11,802 nucleotides of DNA. Origin: an uncultured Chloroflexota bacterium (GTDB taxonomy: Bacteria; Chloroflexota; Dehalococcoidia; UBA3495). A program made the translations under genes and the position numbers. Of the stretch, positions 5,609-11,802 are shown one piece after another. The notes under the pieces are model-generated. The model was not told the DNA's origin. It saw nothing but the letters and a program-made list of their open reading frames with translations, and made no database searches. Position 1 is the first letter of the stretch; the number at the start of each line of letters is the position of its first letter. The DNA lies in NCBI GenBank assembly GCA_913020235.1, contig CAJWBT010000036.1, positions 1 through 11,802 on the forward strand. Direction: 5' to 3'.

Positions 5609-7055
5609 TGCGGCCATCAGCTTCGACTTGATGTCGAACCTGACCTACATGGCGGCACTGGCGACGGGCGGGCCTTCCCGGGACGTGATTCTGGAGTGGA
5701 CCGTCCGGCAAGAGTTCAAGACGGGCGTCTTCTTCCAACAGGTCTACTTGCTTTCCAAGAGGCTGGGTTTCGAATACGCTCGCGCCTTCCGCATGGTGGC
5801 CAGGAAAGCGGGGGCGTCGTCGATCAAGAACCTGTTGCTGCGCTTTGCCGGCGCCATATCATCCGGCGTCTCGGAAGCGGATTTTCTGGCCCAGGAAGCC
5901 AAGGTTGAGCGGGAACAGTACATCAATGGCTACTACCGGGGCTTGGAAGCGCTGACCAAATGGGGAGACGCCTACGCGGCGTTGCTCGTGTCCGTCTCGC
6001 TGGTGGTCGTGGTAGCCATGATGTCAACCATGCTGAGCACCCTTGGCAACAACTTCGTGTTATTGCTGACCGGCGCCATGTCCATGGTGTCGGCCTTCGG
6101 AGTCTACATCATTTTCCGTACCGCCCCCATTGAAACCAGAACCTTCCAGAACCGCCACGGTCCCCTTGAGCGCCGGTGGGCAAAGCGATTGCTGTTTACC
6201 CTGACGCCCGCGGGAATTGTGATCGGCATCTTGCTGACACTTGCCTTTGGTTTCCATATGTTCCTGCTGGCGCTCGGCTTCTCCCTTCTCCCCTCCGGTG
6301 TCATGGCCTGGCTCGACAATGCGAAGGTGAACAGGCAGGACCAGGAAGCCGCGCCGTTCATCCGTTCCTTGGGCAACGTTACAGCCTCTCTGGGCACGAC
6401 CCTCGGCGCCGCCCTGGTCAAGATCGACCGCCGTTCTTTGGGCACCTTGGAGCCGTCTATCAAGCGGCTTCAGGTGCGGTTGCGCCGGCACCTCGCTACG
6501 GACAAGGCCTGGGACGCGTTTCGCGACGAGGTGGGAAGCGAGCTTATGAACCGGACGACCCACATGTTTGTTGACGGCGTGACTCTGGGTGGGCCCGCGG
6601 AGAGGGTTGGGGCCATCGCCTCCGAGTTCGCCATGGACGCCGCCCTGATGCGGGCACGCCGAAATGTTGCCGCCGCGCCCTTTGCCTTCCTCATCATTCC
6701 CCTACATTTCGCTATGACCGGACTGATGGTCTTCGTCCTGGAAATCATGAAAGCATTCAACTCTCGGATAACCGAGGCGAGCGAGGAGCTGGCGGCTAAT
6801 TCCGCTGGCTCCGGATTGGGCCTCCTGCCCTCGCTGCCGGTCTTTCAGTCGCATGACATGGCCACGCTGTCGCTTCTGACCCTGGTCGCCTTGTTATCCA
6901 TGACCGTTTCCAACGCCCTGGCGCCCAAGTTCGCGCTGGGGGGGCACTACACTAATATGGCCTTTTTTGGTGGGATCACCTGCGTCATGACCGGTTTCAA
7001 TATGTTCGCGATTCCCCCCGTCGCCTCCAGTGTCATGTTGCCCGGCGGAGTTTAA
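5556..7055 (+). CDS. arlJ: ArlJ, archaellum membrane platform protein
   Basis: ArlJ is the polytopic membrane platform of the T2SF/TadC superfamily on which ArlI acts. The 499-residue product has a cytoplasmic N-terminus with LTYMAALATGG (29-39), the strongly conserved block LLLRFAGAISSGVSEADFLA (93-112) and YYRGLEALTKWGDAYAALLVS (126-146), then membrane helices at about 139-163, 166-188, 211-232, 233-253, 374-397, 436-456 and 466-490, with a second basic cytoplasmic domain (254-370). This layout of two cytoplasmic domains and seven or more helices matches archaeal ArlJ. The ATG at 5556 overlaps arlI by 53 nt; a GTG at 5595 (14-nt overlap) and an ATG at 5631 are in frame and no ribosome site settles the choice. 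Conserved sequence begins near residue 24, so all three are possible. Coupled translation with arlI is likely. Confidence 0.9.
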   Translation: MTSTKSSRKRTARVSSDSAAISFDLMSNLTYMAALATGGPSRDVILEWTVRQEFKTGVFFQQVYLLSKRLGFEYARAFRMVARKAGASSIKNLLLRFAGAISSGVSEADFLAQEAKVEREQYINGYYRGLEALTKWGDAYAALLVSVSLVVVVAMMSTMLSTLGNNFVLLLTGAMSMVSAFGVYIIFRTAPIETRTFQNRHGPLERRWAKRLLFTLTPAGIVIGILLTLAFGFHMFLLALGFSLLPSGVMAWLDNAKVNRQDQEAAPFIRSLGNVTASLGTTLGAALVKIDRRSLGTLEPSIKRLQVRLRRHLATDKAWDAFRDEVGSELMNRTTHMFVDGVTLGGPAERVGAIASEFAMDAALMRARRNVAAAPFAFLIIPLHFAMTGLMVFVLEIMKAFNSRITEASEELAANSAGSGLGLLPSLPVFQSHDMATLSLLTLVALLSMTVSNALAPKFALGGHYTNMAFFGGITCVMTGFNMFAIPPVASSVMLPGGV

Positions 7056-7060
7056 GGAGG
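7054..7060 (+). promoter_or_regulatory. Shine-Dalgarno overlapping the arlJ stop
   Basis: AAGGAGG shares bases with the TAA stop of arlJ (7053-7055) and lies 7 nt before the GTG at 7068. This is a textbook arrangement for terminating ribosomes to restart, and it ties the acidic protein gene to the archaellum operon. Confidence 0.75.
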
Positions 7061-7067
7061 TTAATCA

Positions 7068-7766
7068 GTGGGCTTTTTAAAAGTGATCAACCGCATCCGC
7101 GGGGATGATGATGACGGGGACGACGACGACCTGGACGATGACGACAGTCCGGGAAGCAACCGGGATTCCTCCGATGATGACGGCGATGACGACGACGATG
7201 GTGGCGATGGCGGAGGATTGCTTGGCAAGCTGTTCCGCAAGCGCGGCAAAGGCGAATCCGATGACGAGGATTCGGACGATGATTCGGACTCGGACGATGA
7301 TTCGGAGTCGGACGATGACCCGGACGACTCTCCGGATGAAGACGAGACTTCCGCCATGCGGGTCCGGCTTGAAGGCGTGTCGGACGTGCGCCCGGTGGGG
7401 TCCGGAGCCGACGGTCTGTCAAACTCCGACGAAACAGCAGGCGGCGGTTCGGGAGGTGGAGGTGGCGGGAACTCGGGAGGCGGCGGCGGCGGGAAGTCGG
7501 GAGGCGGTACAGGCGGGAAGTCCGGCGGCGATTCGGGAGCTGGCGCGGGCGGACAGCCGGCGGAGGGGGCCTCGGCTGAGGCGCCGGCCACGGGCGCAGA
7601 AAAAAGCGACGGCGGGAGCGGTCTAGATATGTCCCTTAAGGACATTTTTGAGGAAGCGACGGCCGTAGACGAGAACCTGAAGGATTTGGCGGAGTCGCAG
7701 GACGATGTGCTTGCCCAGGACTTGGCCACTGAACTGAGCGATTTTCTGGCGCAACTGCAGAGGTGA
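7068..7766 (+). CDS. Acidic Asp/Ser- and Gly-rich protein of unknown function
   Basis: I do not recognise this 232-residue protein. It starts GTG with a strong ribosome site overlapping the arlJ stop, so it is almost surely expressed with the archaellum genes. In order: an amphipathic basic start MGFLKVINRIRG (1-12); an Asp-rich stretch (13-46); a second amphipathic basic patch LLGKLFRKRGKG (51-62); an Asp/Ser/Glu stretch (63-94) with three SDDD(S/P) repeats; a Gly/Ser linker (124-162) with three 8-residue repeats; and a helical, acidic C-terminus (186-232) with LKDIFEEA, ENLKDLAES and DLATELSDFLAQL. There is no signal peptide or membrane helix. The two short basic helices and the C-terminal helices look like interaction motifs on a disordered acidic chain. 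A cytosolic adaptor of the motor is plausible but unproven. Confidence 0.75.
   Translation: MGFLKVINRIRGDDDDGDDDDLDDDDSPGSNRDSSDDDGDDDDDGGDGGGLLGKLFRKRGKGESDDEDSDDDSDSDDDSESDDDPDDSPDEDETSAMRVRLEGVSDVRPVGSGADGLSNSDETAGGGSGGGGGGNSGGGGGGKSGGGTGGKSGGDSGAGAGGQPAEGASAEAPATGAEKSDGGSGLDMSLKDIFEEATAVDENLKDLAESQDDVLAQDLATELSDFLAQLQR
7272..7325 (+). repeat. Three 18-bp repeats in the acidic gene
   Basis: Units at 7272-7289, 7290-7307 and 7308-7325 of the form TCGGACGATGAttcGGAc encode SDDDSD, SDDDSE and SDDDPD. Near-identity of the DNA suggests recent slippage expansion. Confidence 0.7.
7449..7520 (+). repeat. Three 24-bp Gly-rich repeats in the acidic gene
   Basis: Units at 7449-7472, 7473-7496 and 7497-7520 encode SGGGGGGN, SGGGGGGK and SGGGTGGK. 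They form the core of a flexible linker between the acidic chain and the helical C-terminus. Confidence 0.7.
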
Positions 7767-7775
7767 CCGGCCGCT

Positions 7776-7812
7776 GCCCGGTGGGCCGAAAAGTCCGGGG
7801 CCTGGCCCGGGC
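7776..7812 (+). terminator. Imperfect GC-rich stem-loop closing the archaellum operon
   Basis: GCCCGG (7776-7781) can pair with CCGGGC (7807-7812) and GGGCC (7783-7787) with GGCCT (7799-7803, one G-T pair), starting 9 nt after the stop of the acidic gene. No T-run follows, only ATTTGAT further on, so it may be a processing or weak termination structure. Confidence 0.3.
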
Positions 7813-7891
7813 CCGGGAGATTTGATAAAAGGGGTTTGCGGTCTGGCCAGTATTTTGGATGCTGTCTCGTTGACCCCGGCGCCAAGTTGCG

Positions 7892-7921
7892 TTGACACAG
7901 GGCGAAGGCCGTCAATATACT
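7892..7921 (+). promoter_or_regulatory. Sigma70-type promoter of glmS
   Basis: TTGACA (7892-7897), an exact -35 consensus, and TATACT (7916-7921), five of six -10 bases, are separated by 18 nt. The predicted transcript start is near 7928, giving a leader of about 30 nt before the TTG at 7959. This shows that glmS has its own bacterial promoter and is not an internal member of the archaellum operon. The leader is too short for a glmS ribozyme. Confidence 0.75.
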
Positions 7922-7958
7922 GCTGACAGCTATAGATCGACGCTTGCAAGGGGGAGCC

Positions 7959-9821
7959 TTGTGCGGAATAGTTGGATATGTCGGCGATAAGGACGCGTGG
8001 CCCATCATCTTCGAGGGGCTGCGTCGCCTGGAATACCGGGGCTACGACAGCGCCGGTATCGCCATAATAGATCCTGCTGGCCGGCTCCAGTTCCGCAAGG
8101 CCGTGGGCAAGGTCGACGGCCTTGCGGCGGCCAATCGGGGTGACCTGCCTCATGGCTCTGTTGGTCTGGGCCATACCCGTTGGGCTACTCATGGCAGACC
8201 GTCGGACGCCAATGCCCATCCACATACCGATTGCCAAGGCCGGGTCGCCGTGGCGCACAACGGTATCGTGGAAAACTTCGTGGAACTCAAGGCCAATCTT
8301 CAGGCTGGGGGGCACCACTTTTCCTCCGAAACGGATACCGAGGTCATCACCCACCTCATCGAAGAAGGGATGGACCAGGGCTTGGGCTTCGAGGACGCTT
8401 TCCGGCGGATGGGACGGCTGCTCAAGGGGTCTCAGGCTGTTACCGCCACCCATCAAGGCCACAGCGGCATGATCTGCGCCCTGCGGCTGGGATACGCCGG
8501 CGGGATCGTGGTGGCTCACCGCGACGGACAGGGCATCGTTTGCAGCGACCTTCCGGCCCTGCTGCCCCTGTTCCGGCACGAACCCATGATTGGCGGAGTG
8601 GGTTTCCTGGACTCGGGTGAGATGGCGGTGGTCACGAAGGAAGGCACCAGCTATTGGGACCTGGAAGGCCGCCCCATCGAAAAAGAGGTCCGCACGGTCT
8701 CTCCGGAGGACATCGTTATCGACAAGGGTGGCTTCCGGCATTTCATGCTCAAAGAGATCATGGAGCAGCCTCAGGCGGTTGCCAGCGCCCTGCGGCAGCG
8801 GGTGGACTTCCAGGCGGGGCGGATCGACCTGGCGGACCTGCCTCTCTCCAGTGAGGACATACGAGCCTTGACACGGGTGGTGCTGATCGGCTGTGGCACC
8901 AGCCTTCATGCTGCCCAGGTGGGCCGCCACTTGGTGGAGCGGCTGGCAGGCCTGCCCGCCGAGGCGGAGAGCGCTTCGGAGTTCCGCTACCGTGGCCCGT
9001 ATATCGACGACCACACCCTGGTGGTTTCTATCGGCCAATCGGGTGAGACGGCGGATACGGTGGCGGCAATGCAGTTGGTGCGGGAGATGGGTAGCCCGCT
9101 AGTCACCATCTGCAACGTGGAAGGCAGCCAGGCCACCCGCCTGGCCGGAGGCACCCTCTACATGCACTCCGGAATTGAAATTGGCGTGGCCAGCACCAAG
9201 ACGTTCATCGCGTCTCTCACCACGTTGAACCTCCTGGCGGCCTACCTGGGCCAGGAGCGCGGCTTCATCACTGAGGACCAGACCCGGCAACTGGTAGACG
9301 ACCTTTCCCAATGCCCCCGGCTGATCGGCGAAATCCTGGCTGAAGCCGGCGTCTACCGGCAACTTGCCCGCCGGTTTTGCACCTACAATAATTTCCTCTT
9401 CCTGGGCAGAGGCATAAACGCTCCCATTGCCCTGGAGGGCGCCCTCAAGCTGAAAGAGATCAGCTACATCCATGCCGAAGGGCTCCCGGCCGGCGAGATG
9501 AAGCACGGGCCCATCGCCTTGATCGACCGGCATATGGCGACCGTGGCGCTAGCGCCCCGGGACGCGATGTACGACAAAGTAGTGAACAGCATCAAAGAGG
9601 TCAAGGCCCGCGACGGTGTGGTGCTGGCGGTCGTGACCGAGGGCGACAAGGAGTTGCCCTCCCAGGTGGATGACGTCCTCTACATCCCCCAGGCGCCGGA
9701 CAACCTGGTGCCCCTGCTGGCCGCGGTGCCACTGCAAATGCTGGCCTACCAGATCGCGGTGCTTCGGGGCTGCGACGTGGACCAACCCCGCAATCTGGCC
9801 AAGTCCGTCACCGTGGAGTAA
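7959..9821 (+). CDS. glmS: Glutamine-fructose-6-phosphate aminotransferase (isomerizing)
   Basis: GlmS makes glucosamine-6-phosphate from fructose-6-phosphate and glutamine, the first step to UDP-GlcNAc for peptidoglycan and glycans. The 620-residue protein is close to the usual length of about 600. The N-terminal class II glutaminase domain opens CGIVGYVG with the nucleophile Cys as residue 2, exposed after Met removal, followed by LRRLEYRGYDSAG and GHTRWATHG. Two SIS sugar isomerase domains follow, with GCGTS (311-315), SIGQSGET (357-364), EGLPAGEMKHGP (K515-P518) and the C-terminal signature DVDQPRNLAKSVTVE. I chose the TTG at 7959 over the in-frame TTG at 7944 because only 7959 puts Cys at position 2; AGGGGG (7949-7954) is its ribosome site. 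It is a housekeeping gene; a role in filament glycosylation is possible but not indicated. Confidence 0.96.
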   Translation: MCGIVGYVGDKDAWPIIFEGLRRLEYRGYDSAGIAIIDPAGRLQFRKAVGKVDGLAAANRGDLPHGSVGLGHTRWATHGRPSDANAHPHTDCQGRVAVAHNGIVENFVELKANLQAGGHHFSSETDTEVITHLIEEGMDQGLGFEDAFRRMGRLLKGSQAVTATHQGHSGMICALRLGYAGGIVVAHRDGQGIVCSDLPALLPLFRHEPMIGGVGFLDSGEMAVVTKEGTSYWDLEGRPIEKEVRTVSPEDIVIDKGGFRHFMLKEIMEQPQAVASALRQRVDFQAGRIDLADLPLSSEDIRALTRVVLIGCGTSLHAAQVGRHLVERLAGLPAEAESASEFRYRGPYIDDHTLVVSIGQSGETADTVAAMQLVREMGSPLVTICNVEGSQATRLAGGTLYMHSGIEIGVASTKTFIASLTTLNLLAAYLGQERGFITEDQTRQLVDDLSQCPRLIGEILAEAGVYRQLARRFCTYNNFLFLGRGINAPIALEGALKLKEISYIHAEGLPAGEMKHGPIALIDRHMATVALAPRDAMYDKVVNSIKEVKARDGVVLAVVTEGDKELPSQVDDVLYIPQAPDNLVPLLAAVPLQMLAYQIAVLRGCDVDQPRNLAKSVTVE

Positions 9822-9999
9822 GGGTTGCTTGTGATTGCGTTTTCCGCAGAACTCATAAATAGACGTACCTTTATTGCTTGAACTTGAACCGAACTGGTGA
9901 AATGATTAGTACCTGGAAATATCACCATATCTGTCAAGGCCCACAGCGGTGTAGAGGATGTGCGCAATATAGCAGTATTTGAGAGGGAGTACTCACTGA
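9822..9999 (+). other. AT-richer intergenic region before treT
   Basis: This 178-nt gap is visibly richer in A and T than its surroundings and has no ORF I can support. It holds two adjacent TTGAAC hexamers (9878-9889) with AATGAT (9901-9906) 17 nt after the second begins its pairing distance from the first; this is at best a weak promoter. AGAGGGAG (9982-9989), 10 nt before the ATG at 10000, is the treT ribosome site. No clear terminator for glmS is visible. Confidence 0.4.
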
Positions 10000-11397
10000 A
10001 TGTACCTTAAGCTAGCTCAACCGGTGGTTCCATTTGAACATTACCTTCCTCTGATAACTCCCCAGTTGGCGGACGATCTTACGGCGGTCGCCCGTGACCT
10101 GGGCCACCTGCGGGTCGTCCATCTCAACAGTACCGCCTTTGGCGGGGGCGTAGCCGAAATCCTTCAGTCTCTGGTCCCCTTGATGAACTCGTTGGGCATC
10201 GCCACCGAGAGGGTGGTTATCAACCCGGCGCCCGAGTTTTTCAAGGTCACCAAGCGCATTCACAACCTGCTTCAAGGGGCGGAGGGCACCCTATCGGCCA
10301 GTGAGTTGGAGGTCTATTTCCAGAATATTCGGGATGTGGCTGAGGAGATTCGCCAAAACCAGCTTGCGGCCGACGTATGGTTTCTCCACGACCCGCAGCT
10401 TCTGCCCCTGGCCCGCTTGTTGCCGAAACGGGCCGACCAGACCTGGCTCTGGGTGTGCCACATAGACCTGACGGCGCCGAACGGATCGGTGCTCGAAACG
10501 CTGATGCCCCTGGCCCGGGATTACGACCAGGTAATCGTGTCCTTGCCCGAATACGCGCCCACGGGGTTGGGCGATGCCCCACCGGTCTGCATCGTGCCGC
10601 CTGCCATCGACCCGCTGACCACGAAGAACGACCCTGTTGACGAGTCCGAGGCACTTGACCTGGTGGCCGCCATGGGGATAGACCCGGCGCGGCCTCTTAT
10701 GACCCAGGTGTCGCGTTTCGACCCCTGGAAAGACCCCAAGGGTGTGATCGACGCCTATCGCCTGGCTCGCCGCGACATCCCCGGACTGCAACTGGCATTG
10801 CTGGGCCTGAGCCTGGCCAACGACGACCCGGAGGCTCTGGAGGTGCTGGCCAACGTCCAGGAGCATGCTGCCGGCGACCCCGACATCCACCTGTACTTCG
10901 ACCCCAATGGGTTGCCTTGCACCGTGGATTGCATCGTCAACGCTTTCCAGGTGGCTTCGAAGGTGTTGATCCAGAAGTCCACCCGTGAGGGCTTCGGGCT
11001 GACCGTCACCGAGGCCATGTGGAAGGGCGCGGCCGTCATCGGCGGCAACGTGGGGGGCATACGTGTCCAGATCGAGGACGGTGTCACCGGGTACCTGGTT
11101 GACTCGCCGGAGGAGTGTGCCGAGCGGGTCGTACGGCTTATTCAAGACCCCGGCCTACGCGCTCGTATCGGCGAAGCTGCCCGGAAATCGGTCCGCGATC
11201 GGTTCCTTCTGCCCCGGCTGGCGTTGGATTACCTTCAGCTAGTGAAATCCCACATCGCGGGTTTGGCGCCGGTCGAGAGCACCAACGGGCTTAGTCAGAA
11301 CGGCTTCGGCAGCCCCGATGGCTTGCCCCCGCGGGCGCGGGCCAAGGCCCCGGTCCCCGCGGTAAAGCCTGGTAAGGGGTCGAGACCGGCCCGGTGA
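10000..11397 (+). CDS. treT: Trehalose synthase TreT-type GT4 glycosyltransferase
   Basis: TreT is a retaining GT4 glycosyltransferase that joins an NDP-glucose and glucose to make trehalose, and can run in reverse. The 465-residue product has two Rossmann domains. The N-terminal one carries HLNSTAFGGGVAEIL (41-55), with the Gly-rich donor loop, HDPQ (130-133) and CHIDLTAPN (153-161). The C-terminal one carries QVSRFDPWKDPKGVIDAYR (236-254), LLGLSLANDDPE, QKSTREGFGLTVTEAMWKG (325-343, including the E-x7-E motif E330/E338) and NVGGIRVQIEDG. These match TreT of Thermococcus/Pyrococcus type as I remember it. Residues from about 421 to 465 form a Pro/Ala/Lys/Arg-rich tail that is probably disordered and beyond the family core. 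The ATG has a ribosome site 10 nt upstream. Trehalose suits osmotic or heat protection. Substrate specificity cannot be proven from sequence. Confidence 0.85.
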   Translation: MYLKLAQPVVPFEHYLPLITPQLADDLTAVARDLGHLRVVHLNSTAFGGGVAEILQSLVPLMNSLGIATERVVINPAPEFFKVTKRIHNLLQGAEGTLSASELEVYFQNIRDVAEEIRQNQLAADVWFLHDPQLLPLARLLPKRADQTWLWVCHIDLTAPNGSVLETLMPLARDYDQVIVSLPEYAPTGLGDAPPVCIVPPAIDPLTTKNDPVDESEALDLVAAMGIDPARPLMTQVSRFDPWKDPKGVIDAYRLARRDIPGLQLALLGLSLANDDPEALEVLANVQEHAAGDPDIHLYFDPNGLPCTVDCIVNAFQVASKVLIQKSTREGFGLTVTEAMWKGAAVIGGNVGGIRVQIEDGVTGYLVDSPEECAERVVRLIQDPGLRARIGEAARKSVRDRFLLPRLALDYLQLVKSHIAGLAPVESTNGLSQNGFGSPDGLPPRARAKAPVPAVKPGKGSRPAR

Positions 11398-11454
11398 TAC
11401 CGCACGCGGGTGGGGTCGCCGGCCGAGGGGGAGCATCCCTGGCTTGACCCTGCG

Positions 11455-11480
11455 GCGGAGTTTCGACTCCGCAGCCCCCT
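11455..11480 (+). terminator. Terminator-like hairpin after treT
   Basis: GCGGAGT (11455-11461) pairs perfectly with ACTCCGC (11466-11472) around a TTCG tetraloop, a stable fold. It lies 57 nt after the treT stop. The following AGCCCCCTTT has only a short T-run, so termination would be weak or factor-assisted. The TTCGA loop resembles a tRNA T-arm, but no tRNA surrounds it. Confidence 0.45.
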
Positions 11481-11753
11481 TTCGAGTGCAAGCGCGTCCA
11501 GCACATATATGGGGGTCCGGGGCGCGCCTTGTTCGCATCTTGCGCCCCCTTCTGGCCAGACTTTTCCTGCTAGCTGCCGTCCCGGTCCCCGCGCCAATTC
11601 CCAGTCTTTTCGCGCCTCCGCGATCCCCGTTGAGTAGACCGGCGTGCCCGGCACCTCGCGGCTGACCATCAAGGAAGGCCGGCGGAGGGCCGCACTCTGG
11701 GAGCAGGGGCCAAGAGCGGGGCGCAAAGACCCCCGCGCCCGCATCGGCATCCC

Positions 11754-11782
11754 TTGCCGCTGTGGACAAGATGGGGTAGAGT
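11754..11782 (+). promoter_or_regulatory. Possible promoter for a gene right of the window
   Basis: TTGCCG (11754-11759) and TAGAGT (11777-11782) are 17 nt apart, each matching four of six sigma70 consensus bases. The spacing and position at the end of a non-coding stretch fit a promoter reading rightwards, but the hexamers are weak. Confidence 0.35.
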
Positions 11783-11802
11783 CTAATCACCGGACCGCCC
11801 GG

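Larger units (their letters stand above)
11398..11802 (+). other. 405-nt GC-rich intergenic region with stem-loops, no convincing gene
   Basis: No ORF on either strand here has recognisable protein features or a ribosome site. The region holds the treT terminator-like hairpin (11455-11472), GGGGCGC/GCGCCCC (11519-11525 / 11542-11548, 16-nt loop), GCGGGG/CCCCGC (11716-11721 / 11731-11736) and a possible promoter at the right edge. No complete tRNA cloverleaf, rRNA or other known RNA gene was recognised by eye. Confidence 0.45.

Noticed and set aside
7061..8008. 315-codon minus-strand frame rich in Pro and Ser
   Set aside because: Its Pro/Ser runs are the complement of the Asp/Gly-rich repeats of the acidic gene, which has a clear ribosome site; it also runs through the glmS promoter.
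7623..9038. 471-codon open frame on the minus strand across glmS
   Set aside because: It is antisense to conserved glmS sequence and crosses the glmS promoter; no motif or ribosome site supports it.
11450..11480. TTCGA loop suggesting a tRNA T-arm
   Set aside because: The stem is 7 bp with a 4-nt loop rather than 5 bp with 7, and no acceptor, D-arm or anticodon arm is placed around it.
11239..11790. Minus-strand frames of 151-183 codons beyond treT
   Set aside because: They overlap the treT C-terminus, are Arg/Pro/Ala-rich without domains, and have no ribosome site.

Overview
This GC-rich window reads as a piece of a bacterial chromosome that carries an archaeal-type motility operon. The bacterial call rests on strong Shine-Dalgarno sites (AAGGAGG-like) before most genes, a near-consensus sigma70-type promoter (TTGACA, 18-nt spacer, TATACT) before glmS, and TTG/GTG starts. 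Archaellum loci have been reported in Chloroflexota, so that phylum is my best guess. This is inference from memory; the sequence alone does not prove it, and an archaeal origin is less likely but not excluded.

Region 1 (1-7766, all + strand) is an archaellum (arl/fla) cluster in the euryarchaeal order: the last 19 codons of a probable archaellin (arlB), a hairpin-rich 193-nt gap, a 600-residue ArlC/D/E-type protein with an ArlD/E-like C-terminal domain, ArlF, ArlG, ArlH, ArlI, ArlJ, and a Shine-Dalgarno-coupled gene for a very acidic, low-complexity protein of unknown function. Gaps are short or negative, so one transcript is likely. In archaea, ArlI (motor and assembly ATPase), ArlH (KaiC-like regulator ring), ArlJ (membrane platform), ArlF/ArlG (stator-like pseudoperiplasmic proteins) and ArlC/D/E (cytoplasmic ring linking to chemotaxis) build and rotate the archaellin filament. 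No bacterial flagellar genes, prepilin/archaellin peptidase or chemotaxis genes are in the window.

Region 2 (7767-9821) begins with an imperfect GC-rich stem-loop and the sigma70-like promoter, followed by glmS (glucosamine-6-phosphate synthase), which starts at a TTG placing the catalytic Cys second. Region 3 (9822-11397) is a visibly AT-richer 178-nt gap and a TreT-type retaining glycosyltransferase (trehalose synthase family). Region 4 (11398-11802) has no convincing gene; it holds several stem-loops and a possible promoter for something to the right of the window.

The most interesting points are the archaellum operon in a bacterial context, the oversized ArlC/D/E protein built from a 35-residue heptad repeat and a 25-residue charged repeat, the missing canonical start codon of arlH (ATT with a fine ribosome site, or a frame break), a hairpin sitting between the arlF ribosome site and its ATG, and the Asp/Gly-rich protein closing the operon.
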